A stretch of 64,000 nt of DNA from an uncultured Pseudomonadales bacterium (GTDB lineage: Bacteria; Pseudomonadota; Gammaproteobacteria; Pseudomonadales; Azotimanducaceae): positions 3,270,132-3,334,131 of the forward strand of contig OY282519.1 in assembly GCA_958296405.1 (NCBI GenBank), written 5' to 3'. Made by a program: the position numbers and the translations under genes. Shown in pieces: positions 8,771 to 18,028 of the stretch (the stretch's first letter is position 1; each line of letters begins with the position of its first letter). Under the pieces are notes generated by a model that was not told the origin of the DNA, searched no databases, and worked only from the letters and a program-made list of their open reading frames with translations.

Positions 8771-10225
8771 TCAGAACCGCTCCAACTCGGGATGCGGCAG
8801 CGCCCCGCCCCGCACATGCATGCCGCCGAGCTCGGAACACCTAGCGAGCGTCGGAATGGCTTTGCCGGGATTCATCAGGCCGGCAGGGTCGAACGCGGCC
8901 TTCAAGCGGTGGAACTGCTCGATCTCGCCGGCGCCGAACTGCACGCACATCTCGTTGAGCTTCTCCACGCCGACGCCGTGCTCACCCGTCACCGTGCCAC
9001 CGGCGGCCACGCAGCGCTTGAGAATGTCGCCGCCGAACGCTTCCGCCCGCTCCGTTTCGCCGGGCTTGCTGGAATCGAACAGGATGAGCGGATGCAGGTT
9101 GCCGTCTCCCGCGTGAAAGACGTTGGCCACCGGCAAGCCATGGCGCCGCGAGAGCGCGGCAATGTCTTCGAGCACGACGCCGAGTTCCCGGCGCGGAATG
9201 GTGCCATCCATGCAGTAGTAATCCGGCGCCAGCCGCCCCGCCGCCGGAAAGGCGGACTTGCGGCCGCGCCAAAAGGCTTCCTGCTCGACCTCGGAACGGG
9301 CCAAGCGGATTTCCTTGGCGCCGGCATCGGCGAGAATGGCCTGAACGCGGGCGGCATCCGCGTCCGCTTCCGCCTCGTCGCCATCGAGTTCGCACAACAG
9401 CACGGCCGCGGCATCGCGTGGGTAGCCCGCCTGGGCGAAGTCTTCCGCTGCCTGAATGGCGAGCGCATCCATCATTTCCAGCCCCGCCGGCACGATGCCG
9501 CCGCGGATGATGGCGCTCACGGCGTCTCCGGCGCGGCGGATGTCGTCAAAGGCCGCGAGCAGCACCCGCTTCGCCAGCGGCGCCGGCAGCAGCTTCACCA
9601 CGGCTTCGGTGACGACGCCGAGCATGCCCTCGGAGCCGATCATCGCTGCCATCAGGTCGTACCCCGGCGCATCGAGCGTCTTGCCGCCGAGCACGAGTTC
9701 CTCGCCGTCGATGGTTTGCACGGTGATGCCAAGGACGTTGTGCAGCGTGAGGCCGTACTTCAGGCAATGCACGCCGCCGGAGTTTTCGGCGATGTTGCCG
9801 CCGATGCTGCACGCGATCTGGGAAGAAGGGTCTGGCGCGTAGTAGAGGCCATGCGGCGCCGCCGCCTCGGTGATCTTCAAGTTGACGACCCCCGGCTCCA
9901 CCCGCGCCGTGCAGGACGCCACATCCACCTCAAGGATGCGGTTCATCTTGGTGAGCGTGAGCAAGACGCCATCGGCAAGCGGGCGGGCGCCACCGGAGAG
10001 GCCCGTGCCGGCGCCCCGAGTCACCACCGCGACGCCGTGCTCGCGGCACGCCTTGAGCACCGCGCGCACCTGCTCCACGTTCTCCGGCAACGCCACCAGC
10101 CACGGCCGCTGCCGAATGGCGGTGAGGCCATCGGTTTCAAACGGGGCGAGCGCCGCCGGCGCCGTCAAAAGATTGCCGGGGGCCAGCGCGGCCTTGAGCG
10201 ATTCGACGACTGCTGCGCGGCGCAT
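8771..10225 (-). CDS. glcD: Glycolate oxidase subunit GlcD
   Basis: A 484-aa FAD-linked oxidase. VTRGAGTGLSGGARPLADG and YAPDPSSQIACSIGGNIAENSGGVHCLKYG form the FAD-binding domain. The C-terminal cap carries ANVFHAGDGNLHPLILFD and GGTVTGEHGVGVEK, the GlcD/D-lactate dehydrogenase signature. It oxidises glycolate (possibly D-lactate) and heads a glcDEF operon; a D-lactate or other 2-hydroxyacid preference cannot be excluded. The ATG at 10225 gives the standard N-terminus; an upstream ATG at 10258 would add an atypical extension. Confidence 0.94.
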   Translation of the reverse strand: MRRAAVVESLKAALAPGNLLTAPAALAPFETDGLTAIRQRPWLVALPENVEQVRAVLKACREHGVAVVTRGAGTGLSGGARPLADGVLLTLTKMNRILEVDVASCTARVEPGVVNLKITEAAAPHGLYYAPDPSSQIACSIGGNIAENSGGVHCLKYGLTLHNVLGITVQTIDGEELVLGGKTLDAPGYDLMAAMIGSEGMLGVVTEAVVKLLPAPLAKRVLLAAFDDIRRAGDAVSAIIRGGIVPAGLEMMDALAIQAAEDFAQAGYPRDAAAVLLCELDGDEAEADADAARVQAILADAGAKEIRLARSEVEQEAFWRGRKSAFPAAGRLAPDYYCMDGTIPRRELGVVLEDIAALSRRHGLPVANVFHAGDGNLHPLILFDSSKPGETERAEAFGGDILKRCVAAGGTVTGEHGVGVEKLNEMCVQFGAGEIEQFHRLKAAFDPAGLMNPGKAIPTLARCSELGGMHVRGGALPHPELERF

Positions 10226-10410
10226 GACCGGATTGTAGCCGCAACAACCGGCAGGCACTGTCGCCCGCCAAGCGGGGTCAGCGACCTTCCGGACGCTTGG
10301 GGTCGAAAAGCCTCGTCGGTCATCTTAGCGTCATGAACTCCGATCCGCTCCCTTTGGGCGCGGCACCGTCCAGAACGTGCCACGCCCGCACGTGACCGCG
10401 TGCGTTGGAG

Positions 10411-10416
10411 TAGAAT
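10411..10416 (+). promoter_or_regulatory. Candidate -10 element
   Basis: TAGAAT lies 19 bases before the ATG at 10436, with no convincing -35. The same hexamer stands upstream of both tRNA genes in this window. Confidence 0.35.
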
Positions 10417-10435
10417 GGCCAGTGGAGGGTCGCAA

Positions 10436-11368
10436 ATGGACTTCAAGCTAGTTGCCAAAGCGCTGGACATCGCCATTGCTAAGGTGGCTGAGGCCGAGTA
10501 CTCGCGACTTAGTGAAGGAGTGTCTCCGGATGAATGCGCTGCGCGAGTCGCAGATGCCTTGAAATCATTGTACAGGCTGAGGTACGGAACGCCGCCGGAG
10601 TACAACGAGTGGGATTCACTGTTCTATCTGACTTGGTATCAACCTCGCCAGATCAACTTCGCGCTTGCCATTGCCCACCCGTTCCGTGAAAGTCCGGAAC
10701 CTCTACACGTCATTGATGTCGGGTGTGGTGCATTGGCTACACAAATTGCTATGGCGATAGCGGTAGCAGAAAGCGATACATCGCCATCAGACATTCCTGT
10801 TGAGGTATATGGAGTCGACCCAAGCGGACCGATGAGGTCCATCGGCCATCTTTTGTGGCGGACGCTGTTAGCCGTCGCTCGACAAGTTCCCGAACTCTCT
10901 CGCCTGAAGCATGGAATGCAACGTATTTCCGGAAGAACCTATAGTTCTTTGGCCGACTACTACAAGTCTGGTCATGCCCATGAAGGCTGGATATACCCCA
11001 GTCTAGGCTGCTGGTTTACGGCGATTCACGCTGTATACGCCTCCAACATCCACCTTTTGCGGCAAGATTTCGCGACCATTCGCAACACGTCCGATCCCGC
11101 GTACGAGGCAATCACATGCCATAAGATCGGCTTGCGTTACGCACAGTCACTCTGTCGATCGGACGCTAGAGTAGTGCCTCCCATACGAGAACGCTTCACG
11201 TTTGAGGGCTCCCTCTACAGAACGGCCGACTGGCGCCGCCAACTAGTCGAACAATTGCCACTCGGCCCGACTTCTGAAAAATTTCTACAACGCGCCGTAC
11301 TTTGGAACCCTCCACAAAAGGACATCGCGATACTCTGGGATCGCTTTAACGACGAATATCGAACATGA
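10436..11368 (+). CDS. Putative SAM-dependent methyltransferase-fold protein of unknown function
   Basis: A 310-aa protein. LHVIDVGCGALATQ (residues 90-103) is a good class I methyltransferase motif I, and VEVYGVDPSGPM resembles motif II. No catalytic-base motif such as NPPY is visible, and I do not recognise the family. The start follows GGAGGG six bases upstream. It overlaps the radical SAM gene by 4 bp (ATGA), so the two are translated together. Codon and base composition are visibly less GC-biased than the flanking glcD and dihydroorotase genes, which suggests horizontal acquisition. TcmP-type partner proteins that accompany radical SAM-like genes are a possible analogy, not a demonstrated identity. 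Confidence 0.6.
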   Translation: MDFKLVAKALDIAIAKVAEAEYSRLSEGVSPDECAARVADALKSLYRLRYGTPPEYNEWDSLFYLTWYQPRQINFALAIAHPFRESPEPLHVIDVGCGALATQIAMAIAVAESDTSPSDIPVEVYGVDPSGPMRSIGHLLWRTLLAVARQVPELSRLKHGMQRISGRTYSSLADYYKSGHAHEGWIYPSLGCWFTAIHAVYASNIHLLRQDFATIRNTSDPAYEAITCHKIGLRYAQSLCRSDARVVPPIRERFTFEGSLYRTADWRRQLVEQLPLGPTSEKFLQRAVLWNPPQKDIAILWDRFNDEYRT

Positions 11369-12276
11369 GCCCTCCAGCGCAAACATCTCTGCTCTTCGAA
11401 CAGCCGGTCGCTCCCAAAGACCAGCCAGATAGAATCGGTCGGGTAATCGTGGAATACGCCCCTGTCCGCGACATCCTAACGAAAGCAACAGGGTTTATGG
11501 ACGCGTACGACTTCACGCTTAATCCATACTCGGGCTGCTCGTTTGGCTGTACCTACTGCTACGCGGCGTTCTTCTCGCACAGCACGGCCAAACGCGATTC
11601 TTGGGGGCAATGGGTGAAAGTCAAGGAGAACGCGGTAGAGCGCCTGCAACAGAGACGTGGCAGCCTTGATGGCAAGCTGATTTACATGAGCAGCGTCACC
11701 GACCCCTACCAACCCATCGAACGCGAGCTGAAGTTAACCCGCGGACTGTTGGAAGTGCTGGCCAGTCACCATAGGCCCAAACTGGTTGTCCAGACAAGAA
11801 GCCCTGATGTCGTTCGCGACGAGGCCCTGTTCCGCCGCATTGTGGCCAACGGCGGGCGTGTTCAAGTCAACCTGACCGTCACGACCGATGACGAGGAAGT
11901 TCGTCGGACCTTCGAGCCGTCCTGCCCGAACAACCGCGTTCGGCTGCAAGCTGCCGGCGAGTTGCGTAAGGCTGGCGTGGACACCTGTATCACGATGACG
12001 CCACTGCTGCTAGTAGAGAATGCCGAACGATTCGCGGACAGCCTCTTGAACACCGGAGTCGAGCGTTTTATCGCTCAGCCTTTCCACTTCCAACGAGGAA
12101 AGTTCCTTGCAGGAACACGGGACACGGCTCTCGCCTTGATGGCCAAAAGGCTAGCGAGTCACCCAGCGAAGTTCCGGCAGGCGTATCTGGATCACTACCA
12201 TCTCGTACGGGACATTCTGCTTGAGCGACTTCCGAGTCTCGGGGAGGGTAAGGACGGTTTCCGTCCACCGTTCTAG
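11365..12276 (+). CDS. Radical SAM protein, SPL-like/Rv2578c-type family
   Basis: A 303-aa protein. The radical SAM cluster motif is C58-x3-C62-x2-C65 within YSGCSFGCTYCYAAF. Further landmarks are MSSVTDPYQPIERELKLTRGLLEVL, VVQTRSPDVVRDE, VNLTVTTDDEEVRRTFEPSCP and AGVDTCITMTPLLLVENAE, the pattern of the spore-photoproduct-lyase-related radical SAM family found in many bacteria. It should bind a 4Fe-4S cluster and cleave SAM to start radical chemistry; the substrate is unknown. It is the second gene of a tight two-gene unit with the methyltransferase-fold protein, in a foreign-looking insert between glcD and pyrC. Confidence 0.82.
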   Translation: MSPPAQTSLLFEQPVAPKDQPDRIGRVIVEYAPVRDILTKATGFMDAYDFTLNPYSGCSFGCTYCYAAFFSHSTAKRDSWGQWVKVKENAVERLQQRRGSLDGKLIYMSSVTDPYQPIERELKLTRGLLEVLASHHRPKLVVQTRSPDVVRDEALFRRIVANGGRVQVNLTVTTDDEEVRRTFEPSCPNNRVRLQAAGELRKAGVDTCITMTPLLLVENAERFADSLLNTGVERFIAQPFHFQRGKFLAGTRDTALALMAKRLASHPAKFRQAYLDHYHLVRDILLERLPSLGEGKDGFRPPF

Positions 12277-12631
12277 TGTTTCCGACTCAACCCCCACTTG
12301 GCGCTGATCGCTTGATGGCTTAGCGCGTGAGCGCTGAGTTTGCGCCGCCAGGTCCGGCGCAGTCGGCTCCTTCCCCGCCCACAGCATCTCGCGATGGACG
12401 CGCAGCACTGGCTTGGCCTTCGGCAGCGGAACCGTTGCCGGAGCCGATACAGCACCCCCGTGCCGTTCGGCCTCCAAAAGCTCTCTTCAAACTCATGGGT
12501 CGCTGAACGGTCGCGCCCAAGGTCTCCCTTGCGCGCGTATGCCGTCCAGGAGGTGCTGATCCCAACCCACCGGTTGCCCTCGCCGCACGCCTGCCCGCAC
12601 ACTACGCGGGTTGCAAGGGCGCGGGGGCGGC
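12277..12631. other. Gene-free stretch between the radical SAM gene and dihydroorotase
   Basis: I find no credible gene, tRNA or terminator here. On the minus strand two overlapping frames have protein-like stretches (near 12340-12440 and 12480-12600) but neither keeps one frame. This could be an eroded coding fragment at the right edge of the 10436-12276 insert. Confidence 0.35.
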
Positions 12632-13948
12632 GTGGGAACCATCATCAAGAATGCGCGCATGGTGAACGAAGGCGCCGTGCAGGAAGGCGACTTGGCCATC
12701 CGCGGTGGGCGCATCGAGCGCATCGGTGGCGTCATCGACGGCAGCGCTGGGGACGCGACGGTGGACGCTGAAGGCGCGTGGCTCCTGCCCGGCATGATCG
12801 ACGACCAGGTGCATTTCCGCGAGCCGGGCTTCGAGCACAAGGGCGAGATCGCCACCGAATCCCGCGCGGCGGTGGCCGGCGGCATCACGAGCTACATGGA
12901 GATGCCGAACTGCCAGCCGCAGACCATCGACGCGACTGCCCTTGAGGACAAGCATCGGCGCGCCGCCGCCAAGTCCCTCGCCAACTACGCCTTCTACTTT
13001 GGCGCCACCAACGACAACTTAGAGGCGATCAAGGCCGTGGACGCGACGCGCGCCTGCGGCGTGAAGGTGTTCATGGGCGCCTCCACCGGCAACATGCTGG
13101 TGGATGACGAGGCGACGCTGGAGGGCATCTTCGCCTCCACCCCGCTCGTCATCGCCACCCACTGCGAGGACACGCCGACCATCCTCGCCAACGAAGCGCA
13201 GGCGCGGGCGCGCTACGGCGACGCCATTCCGTTCGCGATGCACCCGGAAATCCGCTCGGAGGAAGCGTGCTACAAGTCTTCCAGCTTCGCGGTGGAACTG
13301 GCGCGGCGCCACGGCAGCAACCTGCATGTGCTGCATCTCACCACGGCCCGCGAGCTAGACCTGTTCGCCCCCGGAGACTTGGAAGGCAAGCGCATCACCG
13401 CCGAGGCGTGCGTCCACCATCTGTTCTTCGATGATGCGGACTACCCCGCCAAGGGCGCGGACATCAAGTGCAACCCCGCCATCAAAGGCCAGGCAGACCG
13501 ATTGGCGCTGCGGGCGGCGGTGGCCGACGGGCGCATCGACGTCATCGCCACGGACCACGCGCCGCACACCCGCGCCGAGAAGCAGCAGCCCTACGCCCAC
13601 GCGCCGGCCGGCCTGCCGCTGGTGCAGCACGCGCTGCTGTCGTTGTTCGAGCACATGCCGGCGGAACTCATCGCGCACAAGACGGCGCACGCCCCGGCGC
13701 GGCGCTTCGACGTGCGCGAACGGGGTTTCCTGCGCGAGGGCTACTGGGCGGACCTAGCCATCATCCACCCGAACCGCAACACCGTGGTGGATGAGGAGCC
13801 AGTTTGGTCGAAGTGCGGCTGGACGCCGTTCGCCGGGCAAACCTTCAGCCACCGCGTGACGCACACATTCGTGAACGGGCAGCTGGCCTATGCCGACGGC
13901 ACGTTCCGCTCCGCGCAGCCGGGCATGGCGCTCGCGTTCGAGCGCTGA
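12632..13948 (+). CDS. pyrC: Dihydroorotase (amidohydrolase superfamily)
   Basis: About 438 aa. The amidohydrolase landmarks are LLPGMIDDQVHFREPGFEHKG, GVKVFMGASTGN (the Lys that is carboxylated), VIATHCED, LHVLHLTTARE and DVIATDHAPHT. It hydrolyses dihydroorotate/carbamoyl-aspartate in pyrimidine synthesis; allantoinase or hydantoinase activity is less likely. The first metal-site motif reads DDQVH rather than the textbook DxHxH, a Gln-for-His variant I recall from one dihydroorotase subfamily. A GTG at 12632 is used; TTG 12611 and ATG 12659 are alternatives. No other pyrimidine gene is adjacent. Confidence 0.85.
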   Translation: MGTIIKNARMVNEGAVQEGDLAIRGGRIERIGGVIDGSAGDATVDAEGAWLLPGMIDDQVHFREPGFEHKGEIATESRAAVAGGITSYMEMPNCQPQTIDATALEDKHRRAAAKSLANYAFYFGATNDNLEAIKAVDATRACGVKVFMGASTGNMLVDDEATLEGIFASTPLVIATHCEDTPTILANEAQARARYGDAIPFAMHPEIRSEEACYKSSSFAVELARRHGSNLHVLHLTTARELDLFAPGDLEGKRITAEACVHHLFFDDADYPAKGADIKCNPAIKGQADRLALRAAVADGRIDVIATDHAPHTRAEKQQPYAHAPAGLPLVQHALLSLFEHMPAELIAHKTAHAPARRFDVRERGFLREGYWADLAIIHPNRNTVVDEEPVWSKCGWTPFAGQTFSHRVTHTFVNGQLAYADGTFRSAQPGMALAFER

Positions 13949-14061
13949 AGGGTGAGGCCGCCAGCCCCAAACTGAGGATGGGCGGGCGAAGCGGGACGGC
14001 AAGCGGCGCAGCCCAGCGATGCAGGGCCGAGCAGGCAGCGGGGCCGGAGGAAAGCCAGCCG

Positions 14062-15702
14062 CTAGCGCAGGCTCGGCAGCTTGTAGCCCTCGGCCGCGAG
14101 CCCGGCGCGGACGGTCTTCTTGTCCATCTTGCCGGTCGAGGTGAGCGGGATGTCCTTAACATGGAGCACATCGTCCGGCAGTTGCCATTTGGCGAACGCC
14201 GTCGCGCAATGCTCCAAGATGCGGGCCGCCGGCACGTCGGCGCCGTCGTCCAAGATGACGAGCGCCACCGGGCGTTCGCCCCAGCGGGGATGCGGCTGCG
14301 CCACCACGCAGGCTTGGGCGACGCCGGGCAGCGCGACGATGTGGTTTTCCAAATCCACGGAGGAAATCCACTCGCCGCCAGACTTCACCAAGTCTTTCGA
14401 GCGATCCGAGATGATCACGTAGCCATCCGCGTCGATCTTGCCCACGTCGCCGGTGATGAGCCAGTCGCCGTGGAAGCGGTCTGGCTGCGGGTTCTGGTAG
14501 TACTCGGCGCAAATCCACGGCCCGCGCACGAGAATCTCGCCCACCGCTTCGCCATCGTGGGGGAGCCGATTGAAGTCGTCATCGAAGATGCCAAGCTCCA
14601 GCCCCGGCATCACTTGCCCGGCCTTGGCCACATTGGCCGATTGCTCGTCCGGCGACAGATCGATGTGCGCGCGCTGCATCACACGGCGCGAGAGCGTGGC
14701 CAGCGGGCTGGTCTCCGTCATGCCCCAGCCTTGAATCATCTCCACGCCCAACGCATCCCAATACCAGCGGATGAGCGACGGCGGCGGCGCCGCGCCGCCA
14801 CAGGTGAGGCGCGACAGCTGCGATAAGTCGTACCCACTTGGATTCGCCTCGTAGGCGGCCTTCGCCCCTTGCCAAATCGTCGGCACGCCGGCCGAGAGCG
14901 TGACGCCTTCGTCCGCCATCAGCCGCAAGATGCGCGCTGGGTCCATGAAGCGGTGCGGCATCACCTGCTTGCAGCCGAGCATCAGCCCCGCCCACGGCAT
15001 GCCCCAGCCCATCACATGGAACATGGGCACGATGCCGCACACGGCATCGGTGGCGGAGAGGCCCATCGAATCCGTCATGCAAATGGCCATCGTGTGCAGG
15101 TACTGCGAGCGGTGCTCGTACTCCACGCCCTTTGGCCGCCCGGTGGTGCCGCTGGTGTAGCAGAGGCCCAGCGGAGCGGTTTCGCCGATGTCTGGCCACT
15201 CGTATCGCGTGGGCTTGCCGGCGATGAACGCCTCGTAGTCTTCCGCCGGCGCCACGGTCGTGTGCCAGTCTTCAAAGCCATCCTCCACGGCGACGACCAC
15301 CTTCTGCACCGACGGAATGCGGCCGGCGATGGCTTCCAGCAGCGGCAGCGCGTCTGCGTCCGCGATGATGACCTTATCCTCGGCGTGGTTGATGATGTAC
15401 TCCAAGTCATTCGCGGAGAGGCGGATGTTCAGCGTGTGCAGCACCGCGCCCATGCCGGCCACCGCGTGGTACGCCTCCAAGTGCCGCGAGCCGTTCCACA
15501 TGAAAGTGCCCACGCGGTCGCCGATGCCAACGCCGGCGTCCGCCAGCGCATGGGCGAGCTGATGGGCGCGGTTCCTGCTCTCGGCATAAGTGTGGCGGCG
15601 CGTTCCGGATGCCGTGGCGGTCACGATTTCAACGTTCGGCGCCAACTCCGCGCCGCGATCGATGAGGCGCGACATCAACAGGGGGGTGCGCTGCATGGCC
15701 AT
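14062..15702 (-). CDS. Acyl-CoA synthetase (AMP-forming)
   Basis: A 546-aa ANL-superfamily enzyme. CYTSGTTGRPKGVEY (about residues 181-195) is the AMP-binding P-loop. GWGMTETSP, WLITGDVGKIDADGYVIISDRSKDLVKSGGEWIS and the C-terminal LTSTGKMDKK, with the catalytic Lys, complete the signature. It activates a fatty acid by adenylation and thioesterification to CoA; the domain arrangement fits medium- or long-chain substrates. Length is full for the family. It converges with the dihydroorotase gene and is divergent from the hydrolase at 15851. Confidence 0.92.
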   Translation of the reverse strand: MAMQRTPLLMSRLIDRGAELAPNVEIVTATASGTRRHTYAESRNRAHQLAHALADAGVGIGDRVGTFMWNGSRHLEAYHAVAGMGAVLHTLNIRLSANDLEYIINHAEDKVIIADADALPLLEAIAGRIPSVQKVVVAVEDGFEDWHTTVAPAEDYEAFIAGKPTRYEWPDIGETAPLGLCYTSGTTGRPKGVEYEHRSQYLHTMAICMTDSMGLSATDAVCGIVPMFHVMGWGMPWAGLMLGCKQVMPHRFMDPARILRLMADEGVTLSAGVPTIWQGAKAAYEANPSGYDLSQLSRLTCGGAAPPPSLIRWYWDALGVEMIQGWGMTETSPLATLSRRVMQRAHIDLSPDEQSANVAKAGQVMPGLELGIFDDDFNRLPHDGEAVGEILVRGPWICAEYYQNPQPDRFHGDWLITGDVGKIDADGYVIISDRSKDLVKSGGEWISSVDLENHIVALPGVAQACVVAQPHPRWGERPVALVILDDGADVPAARILEHCATAFAKWQLPDDVLHVKDIPLTSTGKMDKKTVRAGLAAEGYKLPSLR

Positions 15703-15850
15703 GAGTCAGGTGCCTCCGCGGACGTCCATTGGGAAGCCAGCGAGTTTACCCTGTGCGGGGGGCGCGTCCGTGGGCGCGAGAGCCTTGGCGAGCCGTTGAC
15801 GCGACGGGGCAACGCACAGACGCCGACATGGACATGGAGGAGCAGCAAGC

Positions 15851-16447
15851 ATGAACGCCGTGACCATTGCGGGCCCTGCCGGGCCGCTGGAAGCCATCGT
15901 GGCGCCAAGCCAATCAGGGCGCTGGGCCGTGCTCTGCCATCCTCACTCCTTGTACGGGGGCAGCATGCACGACGCGGTGCTCGACGTGGTGGATGACGCG
16001 CTGGCGGCCAAGAGCTGCGGCCGGGTGCGCTTCAATTTCCGAGGCGTGGGCGCCAGCGCCGGCCGCTTCGACGACGGCGCGGGCGAAACCGAAGACTTGC
16101 TCGCCGTTTGCGCGTGGCTCGCCGCCGAACACGCGCCGGCGGCGTTGTGGCTCGCCGGCTACTCGTTCGGAGCGAGCGTGGCGTGGCGGGCGCACACACG
16201 GCTTGCCAATGTGGAACGGCTCATCTTGGTGGCGCCGCCGAACGTGATGTTGAATCTCGAAAACAGCACATGTCCGGCAACGCCTGCCACGGTGATTGCT
16301 GGGGATGCCGACCCGTATTGCGCGTTGGCCGCATTCGAGGCGGCCCCAGACGCCTTCGACGTGCGCCCCATCGCCGGCGCGGATCACTTCTTCGCCGGCC
16401 AGTGGGATGCGCTGGCCGCAGCTTTGGCCGACTTGCCGCCAAGTTAG
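15851..16447 (+). CDS. Small alpha/beta-hydrolase
   Basis: A 198-aa minimal alpha/beta-hydrolase. WAVLCHPHSLYGGSMHD contains the oxyanion-hole region and VRFNFRGVGASAGRFDDGAGE follows. AGYSFGAS carries the nucleophile Ser, IAGDADPYC the acid and GADHFFAG the catalytic His. This matches the compact hydrolase family often annotated as CocE/NonD-related or OsmC-associated. It lacks a lid domain; the substrate is unknown. A purine-rich ACATGGAGGAGCAGCAAGC stretch precedes the ATG. Confidence 0.85.
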   Translation: MNAVTIAGPAGPLEAIVAPSQSGRWAVLCHPHSLYGGSMHDAVLDVVDDALAAKSCGRVRFNFRGVGASAGRFDDGAGETEDLLAVCAWLAAEHAPAALWLAGYSFGASVAWRAHTRLANVERLILVAPPNVMLNLENSTCPATPATVIAGDADPYCALAAFEAAPDAFDVRPIAGADHFFAGQWDALAAALADLPPS

Positions 16448-16622
16448 CGGCAAGGGCAGACGTAGAGCGGGGCGGCGCCGGATATCAGAGCCCGGCTGGG
16501 GCGCGCCAAACATCAGGCCGCGCCTCCTCACCGCCACCCTCCCCGGTCGCCTCGAACCGGCCCAGCGCCATCCGTCCCGGTGATACCATCCGGCGCTTCA
16601 TTCGTGACGCGAGGGCAGAGAC

Positions 16623-17489
16623 ATGCGGGATGTGGCCGGCAAGACAGCGTTCGTCACCGGCGGCGCAAGCGGCATCGGCCTCGCCATGGCGCGTTCATTC
16701 GCGGCGGCTGGCATGAACGTGGCCATCGCAGACATTGAGGAAGGCGCCTTGGAAGCCGCCGCCACCAGCTTGGCGCCGACCAACGCCGAGGTCATCCCGC
16801 TGCAGGTTGACGTGACAGACCGAGACGCGATGGCGCGCGCCGCGGACGCCACCGAGGCCGCCTTCGGCAAGGTGCATGTGGTGTGCAACAACGCCGGCGT
16901 GGCGGTGGGCGGCCCCACGGACGCCATGTCCTATGCGGATTGGGATTGGGTGGTGAGCGTGAACGTGAATGGCGTCATCAACGGCGTGCAAACGTTCACG
17001 GATCGCATCAAGGCGCATGGCGAAGGCGGCCACTTCGTCAACACCGCCTCCATGGCCGGCCACTTGGCCATCGGCGGCCTAGGCGTTTACAACGCCACCA
17101 AGTTCGCTGTCGTCGGCATGTCTGAGGCGATGCGGATGGACTTGGCGCCCCACCACATCGGGGTGTCCGTGCTCTGCCCAGGCGTCGTGAACACCAACAT
17201 CTTCGAATCCGGCCGCAACCGCCCGGCAGCGATGCAGGCCGAGACAGACACCGCGGATCTCGCCAATTTCCGCGGCGGCGAGCAAGGCCGCGAGGCGATG
17301 CTGGAACAGTTTCGGCGCAACGCGCTGGATCCAGCGCACGTGGGCGACATGGTGTTGCACGCCATCATCCAAGACGAGGAATACATCTTCACCCACCCGG
17401 AGTTCGCCGAACAGGTGACAGACCGACATCAGGCCATGTCCGCCGCGTTTGAGCGGTGGCGGGCGTATCGGGAGTCTGCCGGCATTTGA
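16623..17489 (+). CDS. SDR family NAD(P)-dependent oxidoreductase
   Basis: A 288-aa classical short-chain dehydrogenase. TGGASGIG (residues 13-20) is the dinucleotide site, NNAG lies near residue 91, NTASMAG holds the catalytic Ser and YNATK the Tyr/Lys pair. The Asp in IADIEEG after the second strand hints at an NAD preference. The C-terminus is longer than minimal SDRs. The stop overlaps the TTG start of the cupin gene (TTGA), indicating a two-gene operon. Confidence 0.9.
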   Translation: MRDVAGKTAFVTGGASGIGLAMARSFAAAGMNVAIADIEEGALEAAATSLAPTNAEVIPLQVDVTDRDAMARAADATEAAFGKVHVVCNNAGVAVGGPTDAMSYADWDWVVSVNVNGVINGVQTFTDRIKAHGEGGHFVNTASMAGHLAIGGLGVYNATKFAVVGMSEAMRMDLAPHHIGVSVLCPGVVNTNIFESGRNRPAAMQAETDTADLANFRGGEQGREAMLEQFRRNALDPAHVGDMVLHAIIQDEEYIFTHPEFAEQVTDRHQAMSAAFERWRAYRESAGI

Positions 17490-18019
17490 CGGCGACGTTC
17501 CAACCCCGCGGCTTTGCGCCGGCCGCGGATGGCACCGAGGTCGATGCCTTTCTGAACGCCACCGACGGCGCGCCGGGGGAGTTCAACCTCGCGGCCCTCG
17601 GTGACGTGAGCGTGGCCGCCGGGCGTTTGCGTCCCGGCGTGCGCTCGGCCATCCACGCGCATCCGGTGGTGACGCAGCTCACCTATGTGATCGCCGGCAA
17701 ACTCGCAACGCGCACGCAGGATGCCGCTTACGCGCCGCCACGCGAAGCCATCATAGCCGCCGGCGAAGCGCTCCTCACCACACCCGGCACGCTCCTAGAG
17801 CTGCGCAACGACGGCGCAGAGGATGTGCGTGTGCTGTACATCGTGACGCCGAGCTATGTGGTGGAGCGGGCAGGCAGCCGCGTGATCTATGAAGACGCCG
17901 TGCTGTTGGACGATTGGCATGGTCCGCTCTCGGCGGCCGTGCGGGCCAAGGCGCGCGCGGCGCGCGCGGCGGCGTTGGAGCGTCTGGCAACCCGCGCGGC
18001 AGAGCCAACCTTGGCTTAA
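17486..18019 (+). CDS. Cupin domain protein
   Basis: About 177 aa. Two cupin motifs are recognisable: HAHPVVTQLTYVIAGKLATRT and a later PGTLLELRNDGAEDVRVLYIVTPSY. The first motif retains two His (HAH) for metal binding. It could be a small dioxygenase, isomerase or sensor; no function can be assigned. The TTG start at 17486 overlaps the SDR stop codon and gives the most economical start; an upstream ATG at 17456 would overlap the SDR by over 30 bp. It ends 10 bp before the convergent hydrolase gene. Confidence 0.75.
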   Translation: MTATFQPRGFAPAADGTEVDAFLNATDGAPGEFNLAALGDVSVAAGRLRPGVRSAIHAHPVVTQLTYVIAGKLATRTQDAAYAPPREAIIAAGEALLTTPGTLLELRNDGAEDVRVLYIVTPSYVVERAGSRVIYEDAVLLDDWHGPLSAAVRAKARAARAAALERLATRAAEPTLA

Positions 18020-18028
18020 GCGACCGCC

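Noticed and set aside
8792-10336. 514-codon plus-strand frame opposite glcD
   Set aside because: GC-rich third-position artefact; glcD on the minus strand has all family motifs.
12277-12631. Broken transposase next to the radical SAM unit
   Set aside because: Short protein-like stretches shift frame and match no transposase motif I can name.
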